50,192 nt of DNA from Bacteroidales bacterium (GTDB lineage: Bacteria; Bacteroidota; Bacteroidia; Bacteroidales; GCA-2748055): assembly GCA_021740585.1 (NCBI GenBank), contig JAIOZM010000024.1:1-50192 (forward strand), written 5' to 3'. Every line of letters begins with the position of its first letter. Position 1 is the stretch's first letter. Below, one piece after another: positions 34,627 to 42,060 of the stretch. Both the position numbers and the translations under genes were made by a program. The notes beneath the pieces were generated by a model. The model saw nothing but the letters and a program-made list of their open reading frames with translations. It was not told where the DNA came from and did not search any database.

Positions 34627-36576
34627 TCACTGATTTTCTCTCTTCTCTATGCTTTCCGTTTCTATTTCACTGTTAGTACTCATATACTCAGGAACTAATT
34701 CTTTCATTATTTTGACGACCGCCTGTTTTTTAAGGGAGTATAATTTGTCTAGAAGGTTGTCGATTTTTGAAAGAACAGCAGGTCCATTAAGCTTTTCAAC
34801 GCTTGCTTTTTTAATTTTTGGATTATGGGTTGTCAGCGTTGTTTCTTTATCCGTAAGTAATTCTTCATAAAGTTTTTCGCCAGGGCGCAAGCCAGTATAT
34901 TCGATTTTAATGTCTTTCCCGGGGATCAGACCTGAGAGCAGTATCATATTATTAGCTAAATCAGCAATTTTAACAGGGTCGCCCATATCAAAAACAAAAA
35001 TTTCGCCTCCATTTCCCATAAAACCAGCTTCAAGTACTAACTGACAAGCTTCGGGAATGGTCATAAAATATCTGTAAATTTCCGGATGCGTTACGGTTAT
35101 TGGGCCTCCATTTAGAATCTGTTGAGTAAATAATGGAATTACAGATCCATTCGAACCTAAAACATTTCCAAACCGGGTAATGATAAATTGGGTTGTAACT
35201 CCATCAATCTGAGATTTCGATTGTACTAACTTCTCACATATCCTTTTCGAAGTACCCATTACACTTGTTGGGTTTACCGATTTATCTGTGGAAATCATTA
35301 CAAACTTTTCAATTTTGTGCTTTAAGGCAAGTTCGGTAATAACCTTTGTTCCACCAACATTAACCCGTATTGCCTCATGCGGATTCTCCTCCATGAGTCC
35401 AACGTGTTTATAAGCCGCAGCGTGAAAAACGATATCCGGTTTAAATTCCTGAAAAATCACCTCCATTTTTACCTGATTGGTAACATCGGCAACAATTACT
35501 TTGAAGGGTAAATCTACGAATTTCTTTTTCAGTTCATTTTCAAGATAAAATAGGGGGGTTTCTGCCTGATCAACAAGTATCACTCTTTTAGCATTGAATC
35601 GGGCCAATTGACGCACTATCTCAGAACCAATAGACCCGGCGGCTCCGGTTATTAAAATTGTTTTATCATGCAGCCCATCTTTAATGAGTTTAAGATTAAG
35701 TTTAATAGGATCTCTCCCAAGGAGATCCTCAAGTTTTACCTTCTGAAACTGACGGGCATTTAGCTGACCATCAACCCATTTGTCAACTTCAGGGGTTTCA
35801 AGAACCTCAAGACCAAGATTGATAGCCGAGCGTATTACAAGACTTTTTTCCTCAATACCAAGATTTGGATCAGCCAGAATTAATCCCTCCACATTTTTTT
35901 TCGTCAGAAAATCACTTAAGAGTACTGATTCATCAAAAACAGGTATACCGTTAATCTTTTTTCCCTGTAGGTTTTTGTCGGCATCAATGAACGCAACAAC
36001 AACAAATCCATACCTCGGATCACTCATTACAACCCGTTTTACCACGAAGCCTAATTCGCCGGCACCATAAACGATAACATTTCTGGTTTTCTCATTGATA
36101 TTTGTGGCAAAACGAAAAACTATTTTTACAAAAACCCTTACAAAGAATAAGACTACCGTAATCAACACATAGTGGATTAGGATAATGGATATTGGAATCA
36201 TTAAATTTGTCTCCCAATCAAAAATTCTTAAACTAAAGGTAATTAAAAGGAGAAATGCTGCTGAGAGAGAGGTTACAATAAATACCAGAGAAATATCGGT
36301 TAGGGTAGTATGGCGGAGCAGTCCGGAATAAGAGCGGAATATTAAGCTAAAAATTACATAGACAGATAATGCGACCAATGCATCATTTAGAGCAATACCG
36401 TGATTGAAACCCGCTATGTTGAAATTAAACCTTAATATATAGGCTAAAATAAAGGCAACAAAAACAGCAAGGTTATCAATAAGGAAAACCAGCCATCTCG
36501 GCACAGAGTATTTGCTGAAGATGTGGAGGATTTTACTTCTGATGTAGAGGATCCAGGGGGGGTATATTTGGGGCAT
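34627..36576 (-). CDS. Membrane-bound nucleotide-sugar 4,6-dehydratase (CapD/WbpM/PglF-like)
   Basis: A 649-residue protein. Four N-terminal membrane helices (residues ~25-145) precede a cofactor-sensing Rossmann domain (VIVYGAGELGFVVK) and a catalytic extended-SDR domain (ILITGAAGSIGSEIVRQL). The STDKSVNPTSVMGTSKR block shows the Met-for-Tyr change of the YxxxK motif that is normal in WbpM/FlaA1/PglF dehydratases. It probably converts UDP-GlcNAc (or UDP-GalNAc) to the 4-keto-6-deoxy sugar, precursor of amino-deoxy sugars such as QuiNAc, FucNAc or bacillosamine, for the first residue of the repeat unit. It is the first gene of the leftward cluster. The start is the only ATG before the first helix. 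Confidence 0.88.
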   Translation of the reverse strand: MPQIYPPWILYIRSKILHIFSKYSVPRWLVFLIDNLAVFVAFILAYILRFNFNIAGFNHGIALNDALVALSVYVIFSLIFRSYSGLLRHTTLTDISLVFIVTSLSAAFLLLITFSLRIFDWETNLMIPISIILIHYVLITVVLFFVRVFVKIVFRFATNINEKTRNVIVYGAGELGFVVKRVVMSDPRYGFVVVAFIDADKNLQGKKINGIPVFDESVLLSDFLTKKNVEGLILADPNLGIEEKSLVIRSAINLGLEVLETPEVDKWVDGQLNARQFQKVKLEDLLGRDPIKLNLKLIKDGLHDKTILITGAAGSIGSEIVRQLARFNAKRVILVDQAETPLFYLENELKKKFVDLPFKVIVADVTNQVKMEVIFQEFKPDIVFHAAAYKHVGLMEENPHEAIRVNVGGTKVITELALKHKIEKFVMISTDKSVNPTSVMGTSKRICEKLVQSKSQIDGVTTQFIITRFGNVLGSNGSVIPLFTQQILNGGPITVTHPEIYRYFMTIPEACQLVLEAGFMGNGGEIFVFDMGDPVKIADLANNMILLSGLIPGKDIKIEYTGLRPGEKLYEELLTDKETTLTTHNPKIKKASVEKLNGPAVLSKIDNLLDKLYSLKKQAVVKIMKELVPEYMSTNSEIETESIEKRENQ

Positions 36577-36639
36577 AGAAAGAAAAGGGTTCTAGGAGAC
36601 GATTATATATTTCGGAGTTTTGTGCATGCTAAGATAGAA

Positions 36640-36840
36640 GTTCCGGGTTTGGAAAAGGGTTCCGGGTTCCGGGGAACAAGAGTTCCGGGTTGTTTTGGTT
36701 CCGAGTTCCGGGTTCCGGGCGCTGCACTGAGACTGAGGTCACTGAGCTCGTCGAAGTGTCGAAGTGTTCCGGGTTGGGAAGAAAGTTCCGGGTTGTTTTG
36801 GTTCCGGGTTTCGGGTTGTTTTAGTTCCGGGTTCCGGGTT
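36640..36840. repeat. GGTTCCGGGTT array, left arm of the four-helix-bundle cassette
   Basis: About ten copies of TTCCGGGTT or TTCCGGG, partly in tandem, oriented so the plus strand reads GGTTCCGGGTT. The right arm at 37253-37406 reads AACCCGGAACC, the reverse complement, so the two arms are inverted around the gene at 36839-37225. The array ends at the gene's stop codon. A short unrelated repeat (36731-36766) sits inside it. Confidence 0.8.
36731..36766. repeat. CTGAGC-TCGAAG dispersed repeat
   Basis: CTGAGGTCACTGAGCTCGTC followed by GAAGTGTCGAAGTG. It is a degenerate form of the CTGAGC...CGAAGGG repeat seen at 39516-39559 and (inverted) at 40825-40845, a type that recurs in many bacterial genomes. 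Confidence 0.6.
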
Positions 36841-37225
36841 AATCAAACTTTGGGCCTTTGTAAGTTGAATTTTTAATGTATTGAATAAGTTTTGAGATTT
36901 TGCGTGATAGGGTATCTGTTTTGGCTAGTAATTCTTCATATTGAGTTTCACTTAAGTAATTCTGATCGAATGCTCGATATGATTGTGACCGGACTTCTGC
37001 ATTAGAAGCCTTCGCAATGGAAAGGAACTGCGTTAATTCTTTATTACCGCCTCTCTCAAAACCTTCTGCAATATTATCCATCGTAGATCCTGCAGCCGCC
37101 CTAATTTGATCTCGAAATCGAAAATCTTTAGAAAATGGTTCCTTTTCTGTTGCAAGGAAAACAAACTTATTCAATTCACGAGCTAATTGCCATATCTCTA
37201 AATCCTCAAAGCTCTTAACCTTCAT
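36839..37225 (-). CDS. Four-helix-bundle protein (S23/IVP-like)
   Basis: A 128-residue helical protein of the four-helix-bundle family related to the 23S rRNA intervening-sequence protein and to Avd accessory proteins. FEDLEIWQLARELNKFVFL is helix 1, RFRDQIRAAAGSTMDNIAEG is the hallmark turn, FERGGNKELTQFLSIAKASN follows, then NAEVRSQSYRAFDQNYLS. It probably forms a basic homo-oligomeric barrel that binds nucleic acid; the cellular role is unknown. It is no polysaccharide enzyme. Inverted CCGGGTT arrays abut it on both sides, and its stop codon forms the edge of one of them, as if gene and repeats move as one unit. A truncated relative lies at 25571-25759. Confidence 0.85.
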   Translation of the reverse strand: MKVKSFEDLEIWQLARELNKFVFLATEKEPFSKDFRFRDQIRAAAGSTMDNIAEGFERGGNKELTQFLSIAKASNAEVRSQSYRAFDQNYLSETQYEELLAKTDTLSRKISKLIQYIKNSTYKGPKFD

Positions 37226-37252
37226 ATACTATTTAAACTCATCTCAATCTGC

Positions 37253-37406
37253 CACCCGGAACTTCCTCCCGGAACCCGGAACCAATAGGCAGTAGGCAAA
37301 TAACCCGGAACCCATTTTTTTCAACCCGGAACCTCTTTTTCCAACCCGAACCTCTTCTTCCCGGAACTCGGAACCCATTTTTTTCAACCCGGAACCTTTC
37401 CCTCCG
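37253..37406. repeat. AACCCGGAACC array, right arm of the four-helix-bundle cassette
   Basis: About nine copies of AACCCGGAACC or shorter pieces, inverted relative to the left arm. A small GGCAGTAGGCAAATA repeat is embedded at 37288-37302, related to one at 12825-12857. Confidence 0.8.
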
Positions 37407-37719
37407 GGCACGCTCCCGCCCCGTCAGTCCCACATCCTATTCGGGTCCAACAACGCAAATTTACCATTTTTTCGAGACTGAAAGTATATAAAGTTTTTGA
37501 TGTTGCCAAATGAAAAATTATCAAAAAATCCTAAAAACACAGTATATTCAGCGGGAATTAAGAAAAAAATATTAGTTTACCAGCAGCTCCGTTTTTTTCG
37601 TAATAATTATCTTATCATTCATCAAAATTCACAAACATTTATTTTAAACATTCTAATTGAAAAAATGTTTTCGGCAAGCAATGGAGAATTTGAATAAATC
37701 ATCAGCTTGCCGTTCTTAC
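37407..37719. other. Gene-free stretch
   Basis: It opens with a GC-rich remnant (CACGCTCCCGCCCCGTCAG at 37409-37427) and turns AT-rich. A plus-strand frame of 66 codons (37497-37697) shows no recognisable family, so I do not call it. Nothing else is visible. Confidence 0.5.
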
Positions 37720-37965
37720 CTAAGATCCAGATAATGCCCTTAACCCGGAATCCTTTTCCCCAAAAATTCTTCCCGCTTTTTCTTCTGTATCAATAAGTTC
37801 TAAATTAAGACCGTTTTTGGCTAGTAAAAAGGCAATATCATGAATATTAAAGGCTTCGCCCGGTTGTGGTGGGACTAAGGTAAGAAGTCCTTTTTCGCCT
37901 AGGTCTTTAAGCCCTTCATTAATATTGTCGCATTTAAAGCAAATATGATGATACCCCCCCCAACT
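37720..37965 (-). pseudogene. VOC-superfamily (glyoxalase-like) protein, C-terminal fragment
   Basis: 81 codons with no start. They read GGYHHICFKCDNI, LLTLVPPQPGEAF and DIAFLLAKNGLNLELIDTE, the C-terminal half of a vicinal-oxygen-chelate domain like methylmalonyl-CoA epimerase. The final residues (EKDSGLRALSGS) run through a CCGGGTT repeat remnant (37741-37751). The fragment begins directly after the stop of the GNAT-like gene in the same frame, beside an eight-G tract. The N-terminal half is missing, so this is a decayed gene left by rearrangement. Confidence 0.68.
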
Positions 37966-38706
37966 TCAATTATAAATCTTCCTAAGGATTACTGAGGTTG
38001 AAACAATTTTATATTTTAAACCTGAAATATGCAAATCCATTTCCATCATATTAAAACCGGAAGTAACCGTTGAAAAAATAGTTGTTCCAGCTTCTTTCAA
38101 CTTGCTAATTATCAGTGCGTCAATCATATAAGTAAGCTTCTCTATATCTAAATCTTCTTTAAGAGCTGTTTGACTAAAAGTGGCTTCAATTTTACTTTTT
38201 ATCTCGCCGGTTTTTATAGCGAGTAATTCTCCTGTATTCTTATTAAAAAGGCCATAAATAAATTCATCAGGATAGTTATCATACGACTTTTTTAAATAGG
38301 CTTGTAAACGATTTTGAGAAAGTTCTGCAGGAATAATGGGGTCTCTAGAAAACCGGTCATCAGCTATGCTATTTTTTAAAAGTAGCTCTGCTTTTTCATA
38401 ATCTTCTTTATCAGCTATTAATTTAATAATATTAGGATAAAAGGCAAACTCGCTAATACTATGAAATGTATTAATATCTAAGGTTTTTTTGTAGCGGAAT
38501 TCAACAAATCTAAAACCTGCATCCTCCATCTTATGGATCGAATCCAATTCACCAGCATCAATTGTACATTGAATATAGAATGGGGAATATTTTTTTATAA
38601 TTGAGGATTCTTCCTTTTTGAACGAATTTTTGGCAGTAATTTCTTCAAGTTTATAAATATTTTTACCGAGTATCGTTGACTCAATTTCTAGTTTTTTTAT
38701 ATTCAT
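37966..38706 (-). CDS. GNAT-like N-acetyltransferase (WecD/FdhC-type)
   Basis: A 246-residue protein that resembles sugar N-acetyltransferases of the GNAT family. YIQCTIDAGELDSIHKMEDA is followed by GFRFVEFRYKKTLD, a segment shared with WecD-type dTDP-4-amino-sugar acetyltransferases. FIYGLFNKNTGELLAIKTGE forms the central strands, and the acetyl-CoA region comes later (LTYMIDALIISKLKEAGTT). It could acetylate an amino-deoxy sugar for the polymer. It lies outside the main operon, between a metallo-hydrolase gene and a gene fragment, so it may be a leftover of an older version of the cluster. Confidence 0.7.
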   Translation of the reverse strand: MNIKKLEIESTILGKNIYKLEEITAKNSFKKEESSIIKKYSPFYIQCTIDAGELDSIHKMEDAGFRFVEFRYKKTLDINTFHSISEFAFYPNIIKLIADKEDYEKAELLLKNSIADDRFSRDPIIPAELSQNRLQAYLKKSYDNYPDEFIYGLFNKNTGELLAIKTGEIKSKIEATFSQTALKEDLDIEKLTYMIDALIISKLKEAGTTIFSTVTSGFNMMEMDLHISGLKYKIVSTSVILRKIYN

Positions 38707-38815
38707 AAAGAATGAGTTTAGCTGATTTTGAAATATTATTTTCTAAATTTTAAAAAGAAAGAACGGAGGCTGCAATTTAATGCTATCACTTAAATCTTAA
38801 CTTAAATTATCTGGC

Positions 38816-39415
38816 CTATTTCCAAATAAAAGGCTCACCATGACCAGGATAAATTGTCATACCTGATAAAATCAAGTTCCTAAGTTTCAGGATCGATTGA
38901 GAGTATAGATTTTTATCGCTATTTGGCAAATACAAGGGTGTTTTTGTATCATTAAGAATTGTGTCGCCTGTAAAGATATTATTATTGAAAAAAATACAGC
39001 AACTTCCAGGACTATGCCCAGGAGTTTCTATAAATGTAAAACTATTATTGCAGATATCTATACTTTCTGTATCTGAGATAATTGTCGCAGGTATCCTTAC
39101 TTCAAATGGTTTGATATGTTCAAGATACTTTGAAAGATTAAGTTTTTGATCAGAAATGTTATTTGAAACCGTCTTGGTGCAAATCAATTCAAATGGTTGG
39201 ATTTTATATAATGGGATTAATCCGGCACAATGATCAGCATGCTCATGTGTAAGCAAGACTTTAATTTCTTTTTGCCCGTTAAGACTTAAAAGATTTATTA
39301 AAGCTGAAATATCTGGATCCCCAAAATCAATAATAACAACACAATTCTGGTTAGCAGGAATTATATATGTTTTTGAATCTAATAATGAATTTGTTAAGGA
39401 ATATATGTCCGCCAC
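38816..39415 (-). CDS. Metallo-beta-lactamase-fold hydrolase
   Basis: A 199-residue MBL-fold protein. LTHEHADH holds the zinc ligands His57, His59, Asp61 and His62; TPGHSPGSCCIF holds the third-position His; FTGDTIL contributes the bridging Asp; IYPGHGEPF holds the last His. All metal ligands are present, so it should be an active thioesterase-, glyoxalase II- or phosphodiesterase-type hydrolase of a small cytoplasmic substrate. It lies about 110 bases before the GNAT-like gene on the same strand and may pair with it. It has no signal peptide. Confidence 0.82.
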   Translation of the reverse strand: MADIYSLTNSLLDSKTYIIPANQNCVVIIDFGDPDISALINLLSLNGQKEIKVLLTHEHADHCAGLIPLYKIQPFELICTKTVSNNISDQKLNLSKYLEHIKPFEVRIPATIISDTESIDICNNSFTFIETPGHSPGSCCIFFNNNIFTGDTILNDTKTPLYLPNSDKNLYSQSILKLRNLILSGMTIYPGHGEPFIWK

Positions 39416-39487
39416 GAATACCTGTTGTATTAAATAGATTTTATTTTGTCAATTATAATTGTTTAGCAAACTTGACTTTTCTGTGTT

Positions 39488-39562
39488 TCTCCGTGCCCTC
39501 CGTGTCTCCGCGTTGCCCTGAGCTTGAGGTCCCTGAGCCTGCCGAAGGGCCGAAGGGTGGTT
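39488..39562. repeat. Left inverted arm of the exosortase-like segment
   Basis: It reads CCGTGCCCTCCGTGTCTCCG then CGTTGCCCTGAGCTTG, an internal 24-base duplication, then CGAAGGGTGGTT. Without the duplication it is the reverse complement of 40821-40871 with only a few mismatches over about 50 bases. Confidence 0.78.
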
Positions 39563-39599
39563 TTCTTTATTCCCATTTTTTGGCCAAACCCAACGCAAT

Positions 39600-39629
39600 T
39601 TTGACAAATATATTAAACGAGTAAATTTA
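39600..39629 (+). promoter_or_regulatory. Possible Bacteroidota-type promoter of the exosortase-like gene
   Basis: TTTG at 39600-39603 and TAAATTTA at 39622-39629, 18 bases apart, resemble the -33 TTTG and -7 TAnnTTTG elements of Bacteroidota. The last base of the -7 box differs. It lies 40 bases before the start codon. Tentative. Confidence 0.35.
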
Positions 39630-39668
39630 TTCCCTTACTTTTAGCCAAAAATAAAGTTAAGAATTCAT

Positions 39669-40757
39669 ATGATGAACATCAAAAATCCATTTAAAAATAA
39701 AGCCTTTAAGTTAAGCCTGATAATAGCAGCAATTCTAAGTTTGGTTTATCTGGTTCTAAGACTGGCTTTTTTCCCATCTGATCCAGTCCTCCCATTCTTT
39801 AATACTGTTTATTTGCAATATCTTTATCTCCCTGAGGCTCTTGCTAATCAGCTTTTTAAACTAAGTGACGCAGGTGTGATTATTAAGGATCATGTATTTA
39901 TTTTTGAAGGAGAATCTGTATATCAATTAGCACGAAACAACTTTTTTGATAACTGGCAAAAATTTCTTTTAAATAAAAACTGGAGTCTTTTAATTCTTGT
40001 TTTGGTTTGGGGAACTATTTCTCCGATCAAGAAAAAGATAATTTTCAGTTTTTTATTCTTAATTACTCATTACTTCTCTGTAGTAAGCGGAATGTATCTG
40101 CTTGGTGTAACCGGACCTGTTTTATATGAAATTAAACCAAGTTTCTTTCTTTCCCCTACACTGATCGGAACCTTTTTAATGTATAGTTTACTTTCAGTAT
40201 GGCTATTCGTAAGTAAAAATGAAATTTTAAATACACTTCAAAAAATAAAGATTAATATCAAAATAACAAACAGGAAAATCATTGAAATCCTAATATTGTT
40301 CTTTTTTTTATTACTCCTAAGAAGTTTTGTTATAGCCTTTTTTGATTTTCCCCATTACGTAAATTTCTTATTAGCAATTACCCGGGAAATCTCTTCAATA
40401 TTTGGATATTACGGATATATTAATGGGGATCAATTAATAGGTGAAAATGGTGCGTTGGCTCTTTCCAAACATTGTCTGGGATTTATGTCAATGTTTCTTT
40501 TTGCTGCGCTTGTTTATCTTACAAGATTAAAGAATAAAAGAGTTACATGGATATTTATGCTGTCAGGTTTGGGAGCTATATTTCTTTCAAATCTTATAAG
40601 GTTAATCGCCATTTTTATTGTTGCCCAGGGGGAAAATGGTTTTGAACGTGCAAACCGGCATCATGAGGTTTATAATGTGGTGATTTATGTGCTTATTTTT
40701 GTGCTTTGGGTGGTGTGGTTTGAGTTTTTTGTTTTGAAGGGGAGGAGAGAGGGATAA
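39669..40757 (+). CDS. Exosortase/archaeosortase-like membrane protein
   Basis: A 362-residue protein with about eight hydrophobic segments. The second half carries the catalytic layout of exosortases: Cys269 in LSKHCLGFMSMFLF, Arg311 in SNLIRLIAIFIV and His331/332 in ANRHHEVYN, each at the edge of a membrane helix. Exosortases are transpeptidase-like enzymes that cut C-terminal sorting signals of surface proteins, and in Gram-negatives their genes often accompany exopolysaccharide loci. An N-terminal region (residues 1-200) is extra relative to the minimal core. It is the only plus-strand gene of the window, bracketed by inverted repeats, and no substrate with a sorting tail is visible nearby. 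Family call from motif spacing; which exosortase type is unclear. Confidence 0.72.
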   Translation: MMNIKNPFKNKAFKLSLIIAAILSLVYLVLRLAFFPSDPVLPFFNTVYLQYLYLPEALANQLFKLSDAGVIIKDHVFIFEGESVYQLARNNFFDNWQKFLLNKNWSLLILVLVWGTISPIKKKIIFSFLFLITHYFSVVSGMYLLGVTGPVLYEIKPSFFLSPTLIGTFLMYSLLSVWLFVSKNEILNTLQKIKINIKITNRKIIEILILFFFLLLLRSFVIAFFDFPHYVNFLLAITREISSIFGYYGYINGDQLIGENGALALSKHCLGFMSMFLFAALVYLTRLKNKRVTWIFMLSGLGAIFLSNLIRLIAIFIVAQGENGFERANRHHEVYNVVIYVLIFVLWVVWFEFFVLKGRREG

Positions 40758-41077
40758 CCACGGAGACACGGAGGGCACAGAGAAACACGGAGTTAAGGGG
40801 TAAACTCAGAGGAAAGGGATAACCACCCTTCGACAAGCTCAGGGCATCGCGGAGGCACGGAGGGCACAGAGGAATACACAGAGGTTGGTTTTATTGTTTA
40901 AATTTAACTAATGGTATAAGTAGCACTCTGTTTTTTTAATAATCCCAAATAATTCTCCGTGTCTCTCTGTGTAATCCGTGCCTCCGAGGTATTCCTACCC
41001 TTTTTTATTATTCCAACACAACCCTCTCCCCTTCCTCCGTGTTTCTCTGTGTAATCCGTGCCTCCGTGGTTATCCCT
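40753..41077. repeat. Convergent intergenic region filled with CACGGAG-type inverted repeats
   Basis: GGGATAACCACGGAGACACG starting at 40753 is mirrored by CCTCCGTGGTTATCCC ending at 41077; together they form about 42-base arms around 240 bases. Between them lie the right arm of the exosortase segment (40821-40871) and a further direct copy of the ATCCGTGCCTCCG motif near 40975. The exosortase-like gene and the lipoprotein gene converge here, so the hairpins may act as a two-way terminator. No gene is seen. Confidence 0.7.
40821..40871. repeat. Right inverted arm of the exosortase-like segment
   Basis: It reads AACCACCCTTCGACAAGCTC followed by AGGGCATCGCGGAGGCACGG, the reverse complement of the left arm at 39488-39562. 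Together the arms enclose about 1.26 kb holding the exosortase-like gene. Confidence 0.78.
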
Positions 41078-41084
41078 CCCTAAA

Positions 41085-41987
41085 TCACTCAAGAACAATC
41101 CTCTCAGAATCCAGCCCCCAGGCCGCGAAATACCCCAGCGCCCCATTATTAATATTTGAAACCGGATTATACGGACTAGGCGGCAAAGCCCTTCTTTTCC
41201 AAAAGAGTACATCATCCAATTGCATAAAATAATTGTATGTCGGTTCATCTATTGAAAAGAGATTTACATCTACAGTTCCTCCTTCGTAAAAGATGCTTTC
41301 GGAGAAGGCGAAGTTGTTGTTTTCTAAAATATCAAGACCTCCACCATTAATATTTTCTTCAGTAATAAGGAAGTATCGTTTTTCTATCATTGAGCCATTT
41401 TTTATATCAATAAATGTCATCATGTAGAAATTTTCCGTTTCGGGATTATCGTGGAATTCGGTTCTTATAGTGAATACTGTTTTGCCTTCAGGATTATATA
41501 TAGTTTTTTCTTCCGATTTATATAGTTGAATGGAAATAATATCCGCTTTATCAGCCATATATGAAACCCCTTCATAGATTTTCCCATCATGAGAGATCTC
41601 AATTTTGTAAGTTTTTCCCTCAGTACCAATAATAGTATTCCCGGTATAATACCCGTTAGAAGTATAAACCAGTTCCTCAGAAGAGCTTCCATCGCTTAGA
41701 GTAATAGTTGCGTTTTCAATATCGGCCGGTTCTTCCTCGGAGAAGTAGCTGGTGGTTTGGCTTAGGTGGACAGTGGCGAGGGAGTCTTTGTAGATTATGG
41801 CTTCGACGACGAAGGCGGGATTGGAGTCGTTTAGGTCGATGTTTATTACTTCCTCGCAGGAGCTGAGAAATAGAGAAATTGGAAAGAGAATTTTAAGAAT
41901 ACCACGGAGACACGGAGGGCACGGAGGGGCACAGAGAATCTTTGTGTGTCTCTGTCTATTATGTGTCACCGTGGTATTCATTATCAT
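41085..41987 (-). CDS. DUF4249-like lipoprotein, N-terminus supplied by a repeat
   Basis: A 300-residue frame of which residues ~30-300 look like the DUF4249 family of outer-membrane lipoproteins that partner TonB receptors: ILKILFPISLFLSSC is the signal peptide with lipobox Cys44, followed by EEVINIDLNDSNPAFVVEAI and beta-rich sequence. Residues 1-29 (MIMNTTVTHNRQRHTK, then PPCPPCLRG) come from the CACGGAG hairpin at 41897-41979. No ATG exists between the repeat and the hydrophobic stretch, so either translation starts in the repeat or the native start was lost. It lies downstream of the receptor gene, an arrangement usual for this pair, likely for nutrient binding at the cell surface. Confidence 0.75.
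   Translation of the reverse strand: MIMNTTVTHNRQRHTKILCAPPCPPCLRGILKILFPISLFLSSCEEVINIDLNDSNPAFVVEAIIYKDSLATVHLSQTTSYFSEEEPADIENATITLSDGSSSEELVYTSNGYYTGNTIIGTEGKTYKIEISHDGKIYEGVSYMADKADIISIQLYKSEEKTIYNPEGKTVFTIRTEFHDNPETENFYMMTFIDIKNGSMIEKRYFLITEENINGGGLDILENNNFAFSESIFYEGGTVDVNLFSIDEPTYNYFMQLDDVLFWKRRALPPSPYNPVSNINNGALGYFAAWGLDSERIVLE
41897..41979. repeat. CACGGAG hairpin overlapping the lipoprotein start
   Basis: GAATACCACGG (41897-41907) pairs with CCGTGGTATTC (41969-41979), a perfect 11-base inverted pair. Inside are further GACACGGAGGG and CTCTGTC pieces that pair imperfectly. It replaces the 5' end of the lipoprotein gene. Confidence 0.78.
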
Positions 41988-42007
41988 TCTCTTCTTAATT
42001 TTTTAAT

Positions 42008-42048
42008 TCTTTACCTCCGTGCCCTCTGTGTCTCCGTGGTATTCTTCC
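42008..42048. repeat. CACGGAG-type repeat copy
   Basis: CCTCCGTGCCCTCTGTGTCT followed by CCGTGGTATTCTTCCC, the half-site sequence, in the 70-base spacer between the TonB receptor and the lipoprotein gene. Confidence 0.7.
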
Positions 42049-42060
42049 CTTTTCTCATAC

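Noticed and set aside
34627-36576. Inactive dehydratase because YxxxK reads MxxxK
   Set aside because: The Met form is normal in WbpM/FlaA1/PglF-type dehydratases.
36523-36876. Plus-strand frame of 117 codons
   Set aside because: It translates the start of the dehydratase gene in antisense and the CCGGGTT array; the peptide is repeat-derived and has no family likeness.
36839-37225. 23S rRNA intervening sequence
   Set aside because: The four-helix-bundle gene belongs to the related family, but no rRNA sequence flanks it.
36640-37406. CRISPR array
   Set aside because: Units are about 10 bases, spaced irregularly and inverted around a gene; no uniform spacers and no cas genes.
37497-37697. 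Plus-strand frame of 66 codons
   Set aside because: No family likeness, AT-rich and no supporting context; left uncalled.
40904-41248. Minus-strand frame of 114 codons
   Set aside because: Half of it is out of frame in the lipoprotein gene and half translates CACGGAG repeats.
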